Origin: Opitutaceae bacterium
GTDB lineage: Bacteria > Verrucomicrobiota > Verrucomicrobiia > Opitutales > Opitutaceae
NCBI GenBank assembly: GCA_014879845.1
Contig: JACSRI010000122.1
Coordinates: forward strand, 26,369 to 90,368
Length of the DNA: 64,000 nucleotides
Direction of reading: 5' to 3'
Below the pieces are notes generated by a model. The model searched no databases. It saw only the letters and a program-made list of their open reading frames with translations, and was not told the origin of the DNA. Numbering within the stretch: position 1 is the stretch's first letter; each line of letters opens with the position of its first letter. The translations under genes were made by a program, and so were the position numbers. Shown one piece after another: positions 41,557 through 50,095 of this stretch.

Positions 41557-43035
41557 TTAATCGTCTCCGGAGATGTCGTGCGCAGACGGCGGTTGCCTAT
41601 TGCGAGGCGGATTTTGCTGATCGCCGTCGCTTTCCAGAAACTGATGGACGAGGCTTTCCAACGCTTCCTGACCGCGCATCCCTGACGCCTTCACCCGGCT
41701 CTTGAATCGCGCGATGTCAGTCCTGAGCAACCACACCTCGAGGCGACCGTACTCCGGATGATCCCGACGCCACTGCGCCTCGGCCGAAATCGTGCCTTTG
41801 GCGTCTTTGCCGTTCGTGGCGGGGATGTCCTTCTTCCCGGGAGGTTTCGCCCGCTGGGACTCAGGCTTGCCGCTCCCCGCGCCTGCCCCCCTGTTCTTCC
41901 GCGAAGGTTTGGGCTTCGACGCAGGGGACTTCGTGCGGCCGCCTATGCTTTCATTCCCGGAACGATCGTGAGCATCGGCGCCACTCGTTGTGTGGGTCGA
42001 GTCTGATGCGTTACCATCGCGGCCGCCAGATCCTGAGATCTGATCTCCGGAGACGGTGTTCAGCTTCTCGTCGGGATTGTCCATCGACGGCGGTTCAGGA
42101 TCGTCGTCACGTTTGTCCGGAATAGAAACGTTGCCGCCGTTGTTGGGGCTTTCGGCGCCGAGCGCTGCTCTTTCCGGCAGCGATCCATCCGGATCGCCGG
42201 AGATGGCTTGTGCAGTCGCCCCAGTTGCCGCGAGAGCCCTCTCGGGGCCGTCAACAACGGCTTCATCTCCGGAAGGCCTTTCGCCATCGGGTTTGACCAA
42301 AGCGGCGGCTGCTTCAGGGGTGGCAGGTCCAGCGGGCACCTCCGCGCGAGAAACGCTGATGCCGGACTGGTCCGATTCCGCACCAAGAGCATCTGAGGGA
42401 GGCCTCTCCTCAGGGTTCGAAGAGGTTGCCGACGGATCTTCCACACCAACAGGAGAATCGGCCGCTACGGACTTCCGTGAGGCCCCGCTCTCGGGCGATG
42501 CTGCGCCATCGAAGGTGCCGCCCGTGCCGATATCGCGGAAGTCGTTGTCCTTCGCCACATCCGTGTGGCCCTCGTCCGAACCCGTAAGCACCCGCTTTTC
42601 GCCTTCGGGAGTGCCAGCGCGATCGTAATCCGGGTGAACCCCCGGACGCTCACCGGACTTGCCGCCGAATTCGGGCTCCGCCCGTGCCGCACATCCATCT
42701 CCGGAGATGGGCACACCTCCCAACGAGGGCGCCTCCCCTCCCAAGTTGTCTTTACCTTCCTCAACCCCGACGGGTTCGCCATCAACAGGTTCCGGCTCGG
42801 TTTCCTTGCCGGTCGCAAGATGCTGCCCAGTGGGGGTGGGCACCGAATCTGACGCGCCCGGGGCTGACAGCGTAGCCTCGTCCGGCATTCCTGCCAACTC
42901 CGCCCCCTCAGCAGAGGAGTTCGGCGCCGGGCACGACACGGCAAACAGATCAAGTTGGCCAACGTCGTGACGGTCGACCTTGGCTTTTGTCGCTGAGTTG
43001 TTCGTCGCAGGCTTCTGGAGTTTCGGAGCATTCAT
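41557..43035 (-). CDS. Long disordered protein with C-terminal RHH-like domain
   Basis: The 492 residues are mostly low-complexity Gly/Ser/Pro/Asp/Glu/Ala sequence (residues about 30-400), followed by a Lys-rich patch (KPKPSRKNRGAGAGSGKPES) and a compact C-terminal segment. That segment (EYGRLEVWLLRTDIARFKSR, then GMRGQEALESLVHQFLES) is like a small ribbon-helix-helix DNA-binding domain. Three of the seven TCTCCGGAGA sites are inside it. It could be a DNA-binding organiser of the element, with a flexible tether; function unknown. Confidence 0.55.
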   Translation of the reverse strand: MNAPKLQKPATNNSATKAKVDRHDVGQLDLFAVSCPAPNSSAEGAELAGMPDEATLSAPGASDSVPTPTGQHLATGKETEPEPVDGEPVGVEEGKDNLGGEAPSLGGVPISGDGCAARAEPEFGGKSGERPGVHPDYDRAGTPEGEKRVLTGSDEGHTDVAKDNDFRDIGTGGTFDGAASPESGASRKSVAADSPVGVEDPSATSSNPEERPPSDALGAESDQSGISVSRAEVPAGPATPEAAAALVKPDGERPSGDEAVVDGPERALAATGATAQAISGDPDGSLPERAALGAESPNNGGNVSIPDKRDDDPEPPSMDNPDEKLNTVSGDQISGSGGRDGNASDSTHTTSGADAHDRSGNESIGGRTKSPASKPKPSRKNRGAGAGSGKPESQRAKPPGKKDIPATNGKDAKGTISAEAQWRRDHPEYGRLEVWLLRTDIARFKSRVKASGMRGQEALESLVHQFLESDGDQQNPPRNRQPPSAHDISGDD

Positions 43036-43353
43036 GCTCCTCTAGTATATTAAAGAGACCTGCGTCTCGGAAATTTTTGCCCTCTCGGAGAGAGAATTCA
43101 AACGCCGTCCCCTAATACCCTACATCAGATTGTCTGGGTGCATGCTGCGCACACCACCATAGCCCCCGTCCGACAGGCAACCCGACTGCCGACGCCACTT
43201 GCCTACCATAGGCTCCGCAGAAGGTCGGTCCGCTTGATGACCCGAAGATAGAAGCCGGCCACAGACCTCCCGCTGCACTGCACCTTGTTTTCCCCAGCAT
43301 GCCCGGTGTCAGGCAGAAGCGCGCGTCGCGAAGGGCTTCGCATGATCTGGGCC
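43036..43353. promoter_or_regulatory. Gap with promoter-like sequence and GAGAC/GTCTC inverted repeat
   Basis: No gene is evident in these 318 bp. Near the start of the disordered-protein gene the minus strand has TATACT close to an AGAGGAG ribosome site, and the inverted repeat GAGAC-CTGC-GTCTC at 43055-43068 overlaps the expected promoter. This could be an operator for an element-encoded RHH protein. The remaining sequence (43090-43353) shows nothing I can support. Confidence 0.35.
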
Positions 43354-43548
43354 TCAGGGGCGCTGGATCAAAAGGACCATCGCGAGGCTTGACCCGAGCC
43401 ACCACACGACCAGCAGGACCGCGACAAGAATCCGGAGACCAACACCGGCGTCGCCACGCGGACGCGCGCACATAACGAGCACCAGGATGGCGATCGAGAG
43501 CACGCTCGAAACGACACAGGCCGAAGGAAACAATGAGGAGAACTGCAT
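43354..43548 (-). CDS. Small protein with two membrane helices
   Basis: The 64-residue frame (MQFSSLFPSACVVSSVLSIA) contains two hydrophobic helices separated by a short basic loop (CARPRGDAGVGLR), the second being ILVAVLLVVWWLGSSLAMVL. It has an ATG start but no good ribosome site. Size and topology are like small conjugation membrane proteins (VirB2/VirB3 class), but this is only a resemblance. It lies 23 bp after the next gene upstream in transcription. Confidence 0.45.
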   Translation of the reverse strand: MQFSSLFPSACVVSSVLSIAILVLVMCARPRGDAGVGLRILVAVLLVVWWLGSSLAMVLLIQRP

Positions 43549-43571
43549 AGCACTCGGATGTTCGCCGCGAA

Positions 43572-44066
43572 CTACCCGTTCGTCGTGCTGATCACCGGTG
43601 GTTTCGGCAGCGGCGTATACTCGTGGCCGTCGTCAGGCCCGGGACCGGACGAATCCGGGAGGTCCCGAAGGTCGAAGCAGCGCATCTGCACGGCATCGAT
43701 CGTGGCTCGCTCCCGAGGTGACAGATAGGTCTGCCGTGCAGTCGCGAGAAACAATCGGAGTTCGTGAACAGTCGCGGAAGGAACCTCGACGCGGACTACT
43801 CGCGACATCGCATCGGCGGGATGAACCCGGTGCCCCCGGGAAAAGAAGAACAGGCCGAACCAGATCCGGTCCGAACTCAGCACCCGACCACCTGAAAGCA
43901 GGTAGAACACCTCGGCGGGGATTCCGGGCGAAGGGCGCGCCGTTCGATCGCCGGGCAGATGAGCGATCATGCGCTGTAGCCGGCGCACACTGAAGTGGGC
44001 CTCTGCTTGGACCACCATGTGACGCAGCAGACCAACCCAAAGCACGGTTAGGATCGTCGTGAACAT
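43572..44066 (-). CDS. Uncharacterised protein with N-terminal membrane segment
   Basis: From ATG 44066 (MFTTILTVLWVGLLRHMVVQ) the product has 164 residues: one hydrophobic N-terminal helix and a soluble region with VFYLLSGGRVLSSDRIWFGL and RVVRVEVPSATVHELRLFLA. The open frame extends further upstream but that part overlaps a small frame with a better ribosome site. I do not recognise the family. It is downstream of the PP2C gene and probably belongs to the TerY-P operon or the mobilisation genes. Confidence 0.45.
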   Translation of the reverse strand: MFTTILTVLWVGLLRHMVVQAEAHFSVRRLQRMIAHLPGDRTARPSPGIPAEVFYLLSGGRVLSSDRIWFGLFFFSRGHRVHPADAMSRVVRVEVPSATVHELRLFLATARQTYLSPRERATIDAVQMRCFDLRDLPDSSGPGPDDGHEYTPLPKPPVISTTNG

Positions 44067-44080
44067 GGTTAACCCGTGTT

Positions 44081-44185
44081 TCAGGCGGTGGCCGCCATGA
44101 CACCTCGTGTGCGTGCCAACCCAGGCATGCCAATACCACAGCACGGTAGAGGATGCCCGTGCTGCATATTCCATGTTTCGGTCAT
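44081..44185 (-). CDS. Possible 34-residue small protein
   Basis: ATG 44185 is preceded by GGAGCTTTTTCG, the same ribosome-site type (GGAGCTTT) seen before other genes of this operon (48480, 49056, 49779, 46747). The frame reads MTETWNMQHGHPLPCCGIGM and ends 14 bp before the next start. No homologue is recalled. Support is limited to the ribosome site and position. Confidence 0.25.
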   Translation of the reverse strand: MTETWNMQHGHPLPCCGIGMPGLARTRGVMAATA

Positions 44186-44208
44186 CGAAAAAGCTCCTTG
44201 GGGGTCCC

Positions 44209-45075
44209 CTATGCAGACATGGCGGCATCGACCTCAGCGGTCCGGGGCGACTCGCATCCTTGGCTTGCTGCCAAGACGGCAAGTCCGCGATCATCTCCGT
44301 TGACTCGAGACCACCGTTCTGCCGCCAGGACTGCCTCCAGGTGCATCGCGCTGCATTCGCCGATCGCGATCGAGGCGAAGATCTGGCGACACCCTTCTGC
44401 TGGCGTCAGTCCCTGCAGTTCGACGAGGTGAAACGCCATGCCATCGGAGCAGGCGGCAACAGCCTCGAGTCCACTGGCAGGCAGGAGTCCAGAGTAGAGG
44501 AAGGCCTCGGCGTTCAGGTCCGGACGCACAAACACCGTGTGATTTGCGAACTCGCCGGTGTAGGGCTCGCGCACCAAAGCGAGCCTTCCTGCTACTTGCG
44601 CGACGAGGATGCTGTCGCCGATCTGAAACCAGCCGCATCGCCGCATCCCAATCACCGCCACCGCGATGGTGTAGACGAAGTCGGAAACGGGTCGCCCGCT
44701 GGCGTCAGCAAGCCGTTCCTGATCCTCAGCAAGAAGACGGCAGGCAACCTCGGCACAGCGTCTCCACTGACGTGACGATTCATCGAGGTCCATCGACTCT
44801 GCATCCAACGCGTCGCGAACGAGAGGCTCGAGAGAACGCAGCAGCGTCGAGAATCGGGCGACCGCGACAACGGACCCCTCCTGGCTGATGTCCGAACTCC
44901 CTTTGCCATCACACACGATCACGAAAGGTCGCGGCGTGATTTTCGCGGCGGCCGCGTCCTGACACGGCGCGCCCCGCGCGAGGTGACGAGCGCCGGTACC
45001 CACGGCCGCGGCAGCACGCCAATCGCGAACGATCGGCGTGTTCATGGCTCTCTCCGGGCACGATGAATCACTCAT
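44209..45075 (-). CDS. PP2C-type protein phosphatase of a TerY-P triad
   Basis: This is a 288-residue PP2C-like (PF13672-type) phosphatase. Metal-binding aspartates appear in FVIVCDGKGSSDISQEGS, in VAACSDGMAFHL and in NGDDRGLAVL. It overlaps the stop of the vWA gene by 4 bp and follows the kinase gene closely. In the TerY-P triad, a vWA protein, a PP2C phosphatase and a Ser/Thr kinase form a phosphorylation switch; the triad has been reported to protect against phages. The triad identity comes from gene content and order. Confidence 0.82.
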   Translation of the reverse strand: MSDSSCPERAMNTPIVRDWRAAAAVGTGARHLARGAPCQDAAAAKITPRPFVIVCDGKGSSDISQEGSVVAVARFSTLLRSLEPLVRDALDAESMDLDESSRQWRRCAEVACRLLAEDQERLADASGRPVSDFVYTIAVAVIGMRRCGWFQIGDSILVAQVAGRLALVREPYTGEFANHTVFVRPDLNAEAFLYSGLLPASGLEAVAACSDGMAFHLVELQGLTPAEGCRQIFASIAIGECSAMHLEAVLAAERWSRVNGDDRGLAVLAASQGCESPRTAEVDAAMSA

Positions 45076-45782
45076 CGCGAAAGTTCCTGCAGCGCCAAGG
45101 TCGCCGCACGCACGTCACCCGACGACGTGGTGAGACTGCGCAGGCTATCGCTCACGAGCCGGAACAAAGACTGGAACGAGATTCCAGAAAGCAGAAGTGG
45201 CGGCCTCTCCGGCTGGGCGATCTCGTTGAGAATCGCCATATTCGCACTCGGCCCCGTCGCCACCACGATGAGGAAAACGTGGTCCTTCAAAGCACGCAGA
45301 CGGGCCGCGGCCCTCTCCCAGCTATCTGTCGGCTGCCCGTCCGTCATGGCCACGATCACTGGCCTGTATGCCTGCAGACCGCAGCGGCGGTAATCCCTCC
45401 GGCGCTCGAGCACTTGGTCGATCGCAAGATCGAGGGCCGCTCCAAGCGGCGTCGCTCCATCTGCCTCGAGGAGCAGCAACGAGTTCTTGTCGAAATCCAA
45501 CAACGACGTGAATGGCCTGGCAAGCTGAGCGGTTCCGCCGCACGTGATCACGGCGGGCTCGACGGACAACTGGCAGACAGGATCATCGGCCATTTCCGTA
45601 AAGAATGCGTGCAGGGCTTCCTGCAGTTCATAGATCGCCTCGCCTTCCATGCTGCCCGACGTATCCAGCACAAGAGCACACGCACACCGTGGCTGTGGAT
45701 TCCGGGCGGCTTCGAGACGATCGGGATCGAGATTGGCCGGCAGCCTGGGAAGCTCTCGCTTGTCTTCTTTGTTGGATGTCAT
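45072..45782 (-). CDS. vWA domain protein (TerY-like)
   Basis: The 236-residue protein has a von Willebrand A domain with an intact MIDAS: ALVLDTSGSMEGEAI, the Thr in ADGATPLGAAL and the Asp in VIVAMTDGQPTDSW. The fold and length match TerY. It lies between kinase and phosphatase, with a 32-bp gap to the kinase and an overlap with the phosphatase. Its role is probably to bind a phosphorylated partner or assemble the complex. Confidence 0.85.
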   Translation of the reverse strand: MTSNKEDKRELPRLPANLDPDRLEAARNPQPRCACALVLDTSGSMEGEAIYELQEALHAFFTEMADDPVCQLSVEPAVITCGGTAQLARPFTSLLDFDKNSLLLLEADGATPLGAALDLAIDQVLERRRDYRRCGLQAYRPVIVAMTDGQPTDSWERAAARLRALKDHVFLIVVATGPSANMAILNEIAQPERPPLLLSGISFQSLFRLVSDSLRSLTTSSGDVRAATLALQELSR

Positions 45783-45814
45783 AGCACAAAGCTACGTCGG
45801 TGTAATTTCCTCGG

Positions 45815-46747
45815 CTACTGGAGCGATCGGATGTGCTGGCCCAGCGCCCACTTCCAGTCGTTCAGTGTCGGCCGGGCTTGAGGACAGGAATGGCCATCAA
45901 CGAACGTCCTCACGCACAGGTATTTCACCGCGCGATCAAGATCGGCATAGCGGGAGAACTGCTCGAACGGCAGACCACCCGTCGCTCGCGCTCCGCCGAT
46001 GAAGGTGCGACCACCGCGCAAGTTCTCGACCGGGTCGTCGCCCCACCTGACAGCGTAGGGATGAATTCCGTGGGTCAGTACCTCAAAAACAAGTATGCCG
46101 ATCGAAAAGGACAACTCCGCCGGCGAACGGGGGCGAGCAAAGGGCTGATCGAGCACCTCTGGGGCCGTATAGCGCGGAGTGAAGACGCGAGAGAGCCAGA
46201 CGCGATTCGGGAGGGCGACCTGGTAGCTGTCACAGTCGATGCATGAGACTCGTCCTGACGCGTGCGCCAGGAAGTTGCCTGGGTTGATGTCAGCCACCAC
46301 CACGCCATGCGACTGAAGCTCGGCGACCCCGTCGACCACTGCCGCGGCCACTCGCGCAATGTTCAGTCGATTCCAGCCCGGAAACGTTCGCTCGAGGCTT
46401 ACAAGTGACCCGAGTGAATGCAGCGATGCTCCCGGGCACCTCCGCATCGCGAACCCAATCCACTGCGTGCAGGCGGAATCACCAAACAAAGGGACCGCCG
46501 GAACGGCAAAGCGGATGTCCCGCTGCAGCGGCGCGATGCGGGATAGAGCCGCAATCTTTTCCTGCAGCTCGACTCGACGTCCGGGATCGCGGACGACGGA
46601 CGGGCGGTAGATCTTCGCCAGTCCTGAGCCCAGTGTATGGATTGCTCCTTCTCCACCCCGGGCCATCTCAGGTCCAAGCGCGTGCGATCGTCCGACCCCC
46701 GACCAAACGATCTGCTGAACTGGACGCTCTACGGTGATCGTGCTCAC
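45815..46747 (-). CDS. Ser/Thr protein kinase-like protein of the TerY-P triad (GTG start)
   Basis: This 310-residue kinase-like protein starts with GTG overlapping the ATPase stop (GTGA) behind a GGAGGAGCTTT site. Kinase landmarks are a glycine loop ARGGEGAIH, the Lys in LAKIYR, the catalytic-loop Asp/Asn in HGVVVADINPGNFL, a DFG equivalent SCIDCDSYQ and the APE motif in YTAPEVL. HRD is replaced by VAD and DFG by DCD/DSY, typical for the prokaryotic branch linked to TerY. Activity is likely but not certain. Confidence 0.8.
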   Translation of the reverse strand: MSTITVERPVQQIVWSGVGRSHALGPEMARGGEGAIHTLGSGLAKIYRPSVVRDPGRRVELQEKIAALSRIAPLQRDIRFAVPAVPLFGDSACTQWIGFAMRRCPGASLHSLGSLVSLERTFPGWNRLNIARVAAAVVDGVAELQSHGVVVADINPGNFLAHASGRVSCIDCDSYQVALPNRVWLSRVFTPRYTAPEVLDQPFARPRSPAELSFSIGILVFEVLTHGIHPYAVRWGDDPVENLRGGRTFIGGARATGGLPFEQFSRYADLDRAVKYLCVRTFVDGHSCPQARPTLNDWKWALGQHIRSLQ

Positions 46748-48480
46748 GAGGAAAGCTCCTCCCGGTGGGCTTGCCGTGAACCGGACCCATCGGACCTTCG
46801 CCCGGCGCGGTTCAGCGGCGTAATGTCAGGAGCAGCGTGTCTGCGGTTCGCGTTGACTCGAGCGACCACACCTCCGCAGGTCTGGACGACATACTCCCCC
46901 GTCTCGAGCAAGCCGAGCGACCCGGGCGGCAGGACCGCACGCAGCGTCTTGGCACCTTGCGCAAGTGCGGTATCGAGAGCCGGATCGTCCCACCAGTTGA
47001 CAACCGCGCTGACCGTGCGCTCGGTGTCTCGCCCGCAGCACCAGGACGCCCACTGATTCGTCTCGGCACACGCGTTCGCGGAGAAGAACCGGGTCCGGAC
47101 ATTCGCCAGGAACGCGGAGGTGCGCGTGGTGCTCGCGAATGCCTCCGTCAGCAGGTTCAGGTTTTGGGTCGCGAGGATCGGAATGACCCCGAACTCACGC
47201 GAGCGGCTGAGCCATTGCTCGAGGCCGTCGTACCGCCCCGCAGAACACAGATACGACGGGAACTCGTCCGCCACGAAGACAACAGGCCGGCGACAATTGA
47301 TTGCCCGCCCGGCGATTCGCGCAGATCGCCGCCGCAGCGACACCTGCTGAAAATGCAGGCTCAGCAGCGCGAGCGCAAAGCGGGTTGACCCTCCGGAATC
47401 CGCGACGGGCAGATCGACGATCAGGATCTTTCCCTGGTCGATCACCTCCTCGAACGACGTGCCCACGCCTGAGCCGCCACTGGCCGCCAGCATTTTGCTG
47501 ACCGCACCGCAATCGATCAGGTCGCACAACGACGCCAATTCCCCGGTCAATGAGTATCGCGATTCCTGGTGCGATCGGCGAGACGCGTCGACGAGTTGCG
47601 CCAGCTCCCGAGCAGACCCCGACGACAGGATCGATTGCAGCCCTCGGACGGCATGATTTGCTGCCGTCGGCTGCCTTTTGCCGATGCTCTCGAGCGCCTC
47701 GTCCAGCAACTGGCGTGCGAGATGCAGCACGGCACGCTCCTTCGCGGTCCCGGGCTGGAGTGCCGCTTTCGCACTGGTTACAAACGCGTCCAGTTCCTCG
47801 TAGGAAAGACCGTGTGCCGTGATCACCTCGGCCACCGCGCGCGCGGCACCGCTGACCATCGTTGCCGGAGATGCTGTGGCAGGCTGTTCAATGAGAGCGA
47901 TGAACTCGCGGAGTCGCCGGACGACGGCCAGCAAGTGGCTCCGAGGACAAAACCACCCGTGCTTTTCCGAGCCGCCGTCGGCTTCCGCGACCTCCGCCTG
48001 CGCGGCGAACCGGATCGGCCGGTTGCGGATGCTCTCGAAATACACCTTGTGGCCGCCCAGGCGGTCCGCTGTCCCGACGGAATGGCGCGCCGCTTCGAGA
48101 AGGAACTCAAAGGTGGCTTCCGCGAGTTCCGTCCGGTTCGGCCAACAGTTCCGGTCGAAGAGAAGAAGCGAGTTTCGGTTGGCGCCATTGACGCAAACCA
48201 GGTCGTTGCGCCGAGCGGCAGGAACGAGAGAAAGAAAGTGGCGCGCACCGTCGCCCTTGCTGTTCAGATAGACGACCGCCGGCCGCAGGTCGGCATCGTC
48301 GAGATGCAGACGTGCCAGGGCAGCAGCGAGGGGGTTGACGATGCTCGTGGTCTTTCCGCTTCCGGTCGCCCCGGTGCTCAACACCCCGGAGCACAGTTCG
48401 GCGACGTTGTAGTCGATTCCGTGCAGATGCACGTGGTCGCGAACGAAGTTCTCGACGATTTGGTGGTGTGCTGCGGCCAT
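46744..48480 (-). CDS. VirD4/TraD- or HerA-like ATPase
   Basis: The 578-residue P-loop ATPase has Walker A STGATGSGKTTSIVNPLAAA, Walker B RPVVFVADEFPSYL and the sensor-like ILATQNLNLLTEAF, the pattern of type IV coupling proteins. There is no N-terminal membrane anchor, unlike VirD4. The product would pump DNA or protein. It is joined by GTGA overlap to the kinase gene and so belongs to the same transcript as the TerY-P triad. It could be the coupling protein of the element or a dedicated partner of the triad. Confidence 0.78.
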   Translation of the reverse strand: MAAAHHQIVENFVRDHVHLHGIDYNVAELCSGVLSTGATGSGKTTSIVNPLAAALARLHLDDADLRPAVVYLNSKGDGARHFLSLVPAARRNDLVCVNGANRNSLLLFDRNCWPNRTELAEATFEFLLEAARHSVGTADRLGGHKVYFESIRNRPIRFAAQAEVAEADGGSEKHGWFCPRSHLLAVVRRLREFIALIEQPATASPATMVSGAARAVAEVITAHGLSYEELDAFVTSAKAALQPGTAKERAVLHLARQLLDEALESIGKRQPTAANHAVRGLQSILSSGSARELAQLVDASRRSHQESRYSLTGELASLCDLIDCGAVSKMLAASGGSGVGTSFEEVIDQGKILIVDLPVADSGGSTRFALALLSLHFQQVSLRRRSARIAGRAINCRRPVVFVADEFPSYLCSAGRYDGLEQWLSRSREFGVIPILATQNLNLLTEAFASTTRTSAFLANVRTRFFSANACAETNQWASWCCGRDTERTVSAVVNWWDDPALDTALAQGAKTLRAVLPPGSLGLLETGEYVVQTCGGVVARVNANRRHAAPDITPLNRAGRRSDGSGSRQAHREELSS

Positions 48481-48483
48481 GCT

Positions 48484-49056
48484 TCAAAGCTCCGGTGTGG
48501 CCGATCCTGCGTCAGGATCCTGATCGCAATTGACCGGCCGGCCCAACAGAGGGTCAGGGACATGAAGCAGTCCGAGGTTCTGGAGCATCCCGATGTCGAT
48601 CCTTCGATCGAAAATGTCCCTCTCCTCGGCCAGTTGTGCCACACGACGCATGCACTCAACGTAATCGAGCCATGCATACTGCGACGGTCCGTGATCATCG
48701 ACGGCGATGCCCATTCCGGGACCGGCGTGACGAAGCGCAGCCTGGATCGCCTGGGGCGATTCCATCCACAGATAGCCGGACGGATACATGGTCCGGACTG
48801 AACAGGCCAACCACACGAGGGCACCGGACGAGTAGATCGGAGCAATCGCGTCTCCGATGACGGCTTGCCCGCGATGAACGGCACCATCGATCAATTCCGC
48901 CAGGTGCAACGCGTGCGACGGGTGGAGGCCGGCTCCTCCGCCAAGATGCAGGACGCACGGTTCGCGACCTTCTGTGGCCAGTGAGGCCTTAAGATCAACG
49001 ATGCGGCCAAGCATCAGGTCGGGCGGAAGGTCGAGTGGAAGCAATTGGGAGGGCAT
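48484..49056 (-). CDS. ClpP/SppA-fold protease-like protein
   Basis: This 190-residue protein shows the ClpP-type beta/alpha spiral pattern: CVLHLGGGAGLHPSHALHLA, a strand QAVIGDAIAPIYSSGALVWL where ClpP has the nucleophile-bearing ASAA/SMA region, and RTMYPSGYLWMESPQ. The Ser-Ser-Gly-Ala could supply the nucleophile, and His residues follow. Activity is not assured. It has the GGAGCTTT ribosome site and ends 4 bp before the ATPase start, so it belongs to the same operon. Confidence 0.55.
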   Translation of the reverse strand: MPSQLLPLDLPPDLMLGRIVDLKASLATEGREPCVLHLGGGAGLHPSHALHLAELIDGAVHRGQAVIGDAIAPIYSSGALVWLACSVRTMYPSGYLWMESPQAIQAALRHAGPGMGIAVDDHGPSQYAWLDYVECMRRVAQLAEERDIFDRRIDIGMLQNLGLLHVPDPLLGRPVNCDQDPDAGSATPEL

Positions 49057-49158
49057 GTTGTCTCCAAAGCTCCTCGTTTCAGTTCCTGGCCCGACGCATG
49101 TTGCTGCGGTCCAGGCGACGGGCCAGCCCGAGGACCTTCGCAGAATCGGCGCCGATGG

Positions 49159-49779
49159 TCATGGCCTCGAACCCCCTACCCCATCACCGGCAACCTTTCC
49201 CCGAAGCGCTCGGAGGCGTGTCTGCTGTTTCTGTTCACGCCCGCGTCGCCGCCACTCGGTGCGGAGAAGATCCAGCGCCCGGGTCGCCCCGCGGGGATCG
49301 TCCGCCACCGCCCAGGGCGTTCGGCCGCCCAACTCCGGACAACGTCGGCGCAACCAGCATCGCGCCCACTCCAAACCGCCGATCGTTTCAGCCACTATTT
49401 CGAGGAGGATGCGGGCGAAGCGCGTGTTGCATCGAGCGACATGCGAGGGATCGAGTGCCGCCGCGAGCGCGCGCGTGTATCGGTCTGCACCGGCCACCGT
49501 GCAGAATGACGTGGGCAGACTCGGCTTCAGGTCGGGCCCGTGACGTCGCCACGTCCCGGGCGTATTCAACAACATGAGGCACTGGACGAGCGCCAACGTC
49601 TTGCGAACGGTTGCGGACGTCTGTTGGGGATTAAGCCTCATGTCCCTGCAGAGCCGCGCGGCCGGCATCCGAAACAGCCGCGCAATCGGCTGCACGGCCT
49701 GCATCAAACGCCGACGGCTGGGCGGGCGCCAGCGGCTCCTCATCCCGCCCTTCAGTTGCCTTCTTCGTGTTGTGTCCAT
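49159..49779 (-). CDS. Uncharacterised basic protein
   Basis: The start at ATG 49779 is favoured by the upstream GGAGGAGCTTTGGCGC site; longer frames begin at 49875 and 49911. The 206 residues are basic and Cys-containing (MDTTRRRQLKGGMRSRWRPP; LEWARCWLRRRCPELGG; TRALDLLRTEWRRRG). No family is recognised. It is the first or second gene of the operon that leads to the TerY-P triad. Confidence 0.45.
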   Translation of the reverse strand: MDTTRRRQLKGGMRSRWRPPSRRRLMQAVQPIARLFRMPAARLCRDMRLNPQQTSATVRKTLALVQCLMLLNTPGTWRRHGPDLKPSLPTSFCTVAGADRYTRALAAALDPSHVARCNTRFARILLEIVAETIGGLEWARCWLRRRCPELGGRTPWAVADDPRGATRALDLLRTEWRRRGREQKQQTRLRALRGKVAGDGVGGSRP

Positions 49780-50095
49780 GCGCCAAAGCTCCTCCGGTGT
49801 TGTCTTCGGCGATCGGCATCCGTCCTCAGTCGAGCCTGACGGCGACGGCGGCAGCTCCAGCGCCAGCGAGATCATTCGCAGGTCCCGACGCGGGACGACG
49901 CTCACCGCCAACAGGAACCCACTGAACCGTGCCAGGAACGACGGCTACGGCTCTTGCCGGCCTCTGATCCGCATGGAGCGCCTCGCGCGGATTCGGCTCC
50001 ATCCGACCCACCGGATTGCCCCGTCCGGGTCCCCGGACCGAAGTAGAACTTTTCGGGGTATCTTCTACTTCACGAGCGAACGACGCGCGCCCGAA
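49780..50095. promoter_or_regulatory. Region between recombinase 2 and the operon with an 8-bp inverted repeat
   Basis: Perfect arms AAGTAGAA (50041-50048) and TTCTACTT (50063-50070) are separated by 14 nt that include TTTTCGGGG. This lies 25 bp beyond the recombinase stop, and it is AT-richer than the surrounding DNA. It could be an operator, part of a promoter for the minus-strand operon, or a recombination core site. The rest of the 316 bp shows only the upstream extension of the previous frame. Confidence 0.35.

Larger units (their letters stand above)
39194..42708. repeat. Seven dispersed copies of the palindrome TCTCCGGAGA
   Basis: Perfect copies are at 39194, 40895, 41119, 41176, 41564, 42044 and 42699 (start positions of the 10-mer). 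Near matches occur around 42195, 42265 and 43431. Within the relaxase-like and MobC-like genes the site is read as Ser-Pro-Glu, and in the 492-residue gene as (Ile/Val)-Ser-Gly-Asp, so it is kept in two different codon frames. This argues for selection on the DNA, for example as a protein-binding or modification site. I did not see it at such density elsewhere in the window. Confidence 0.7.
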
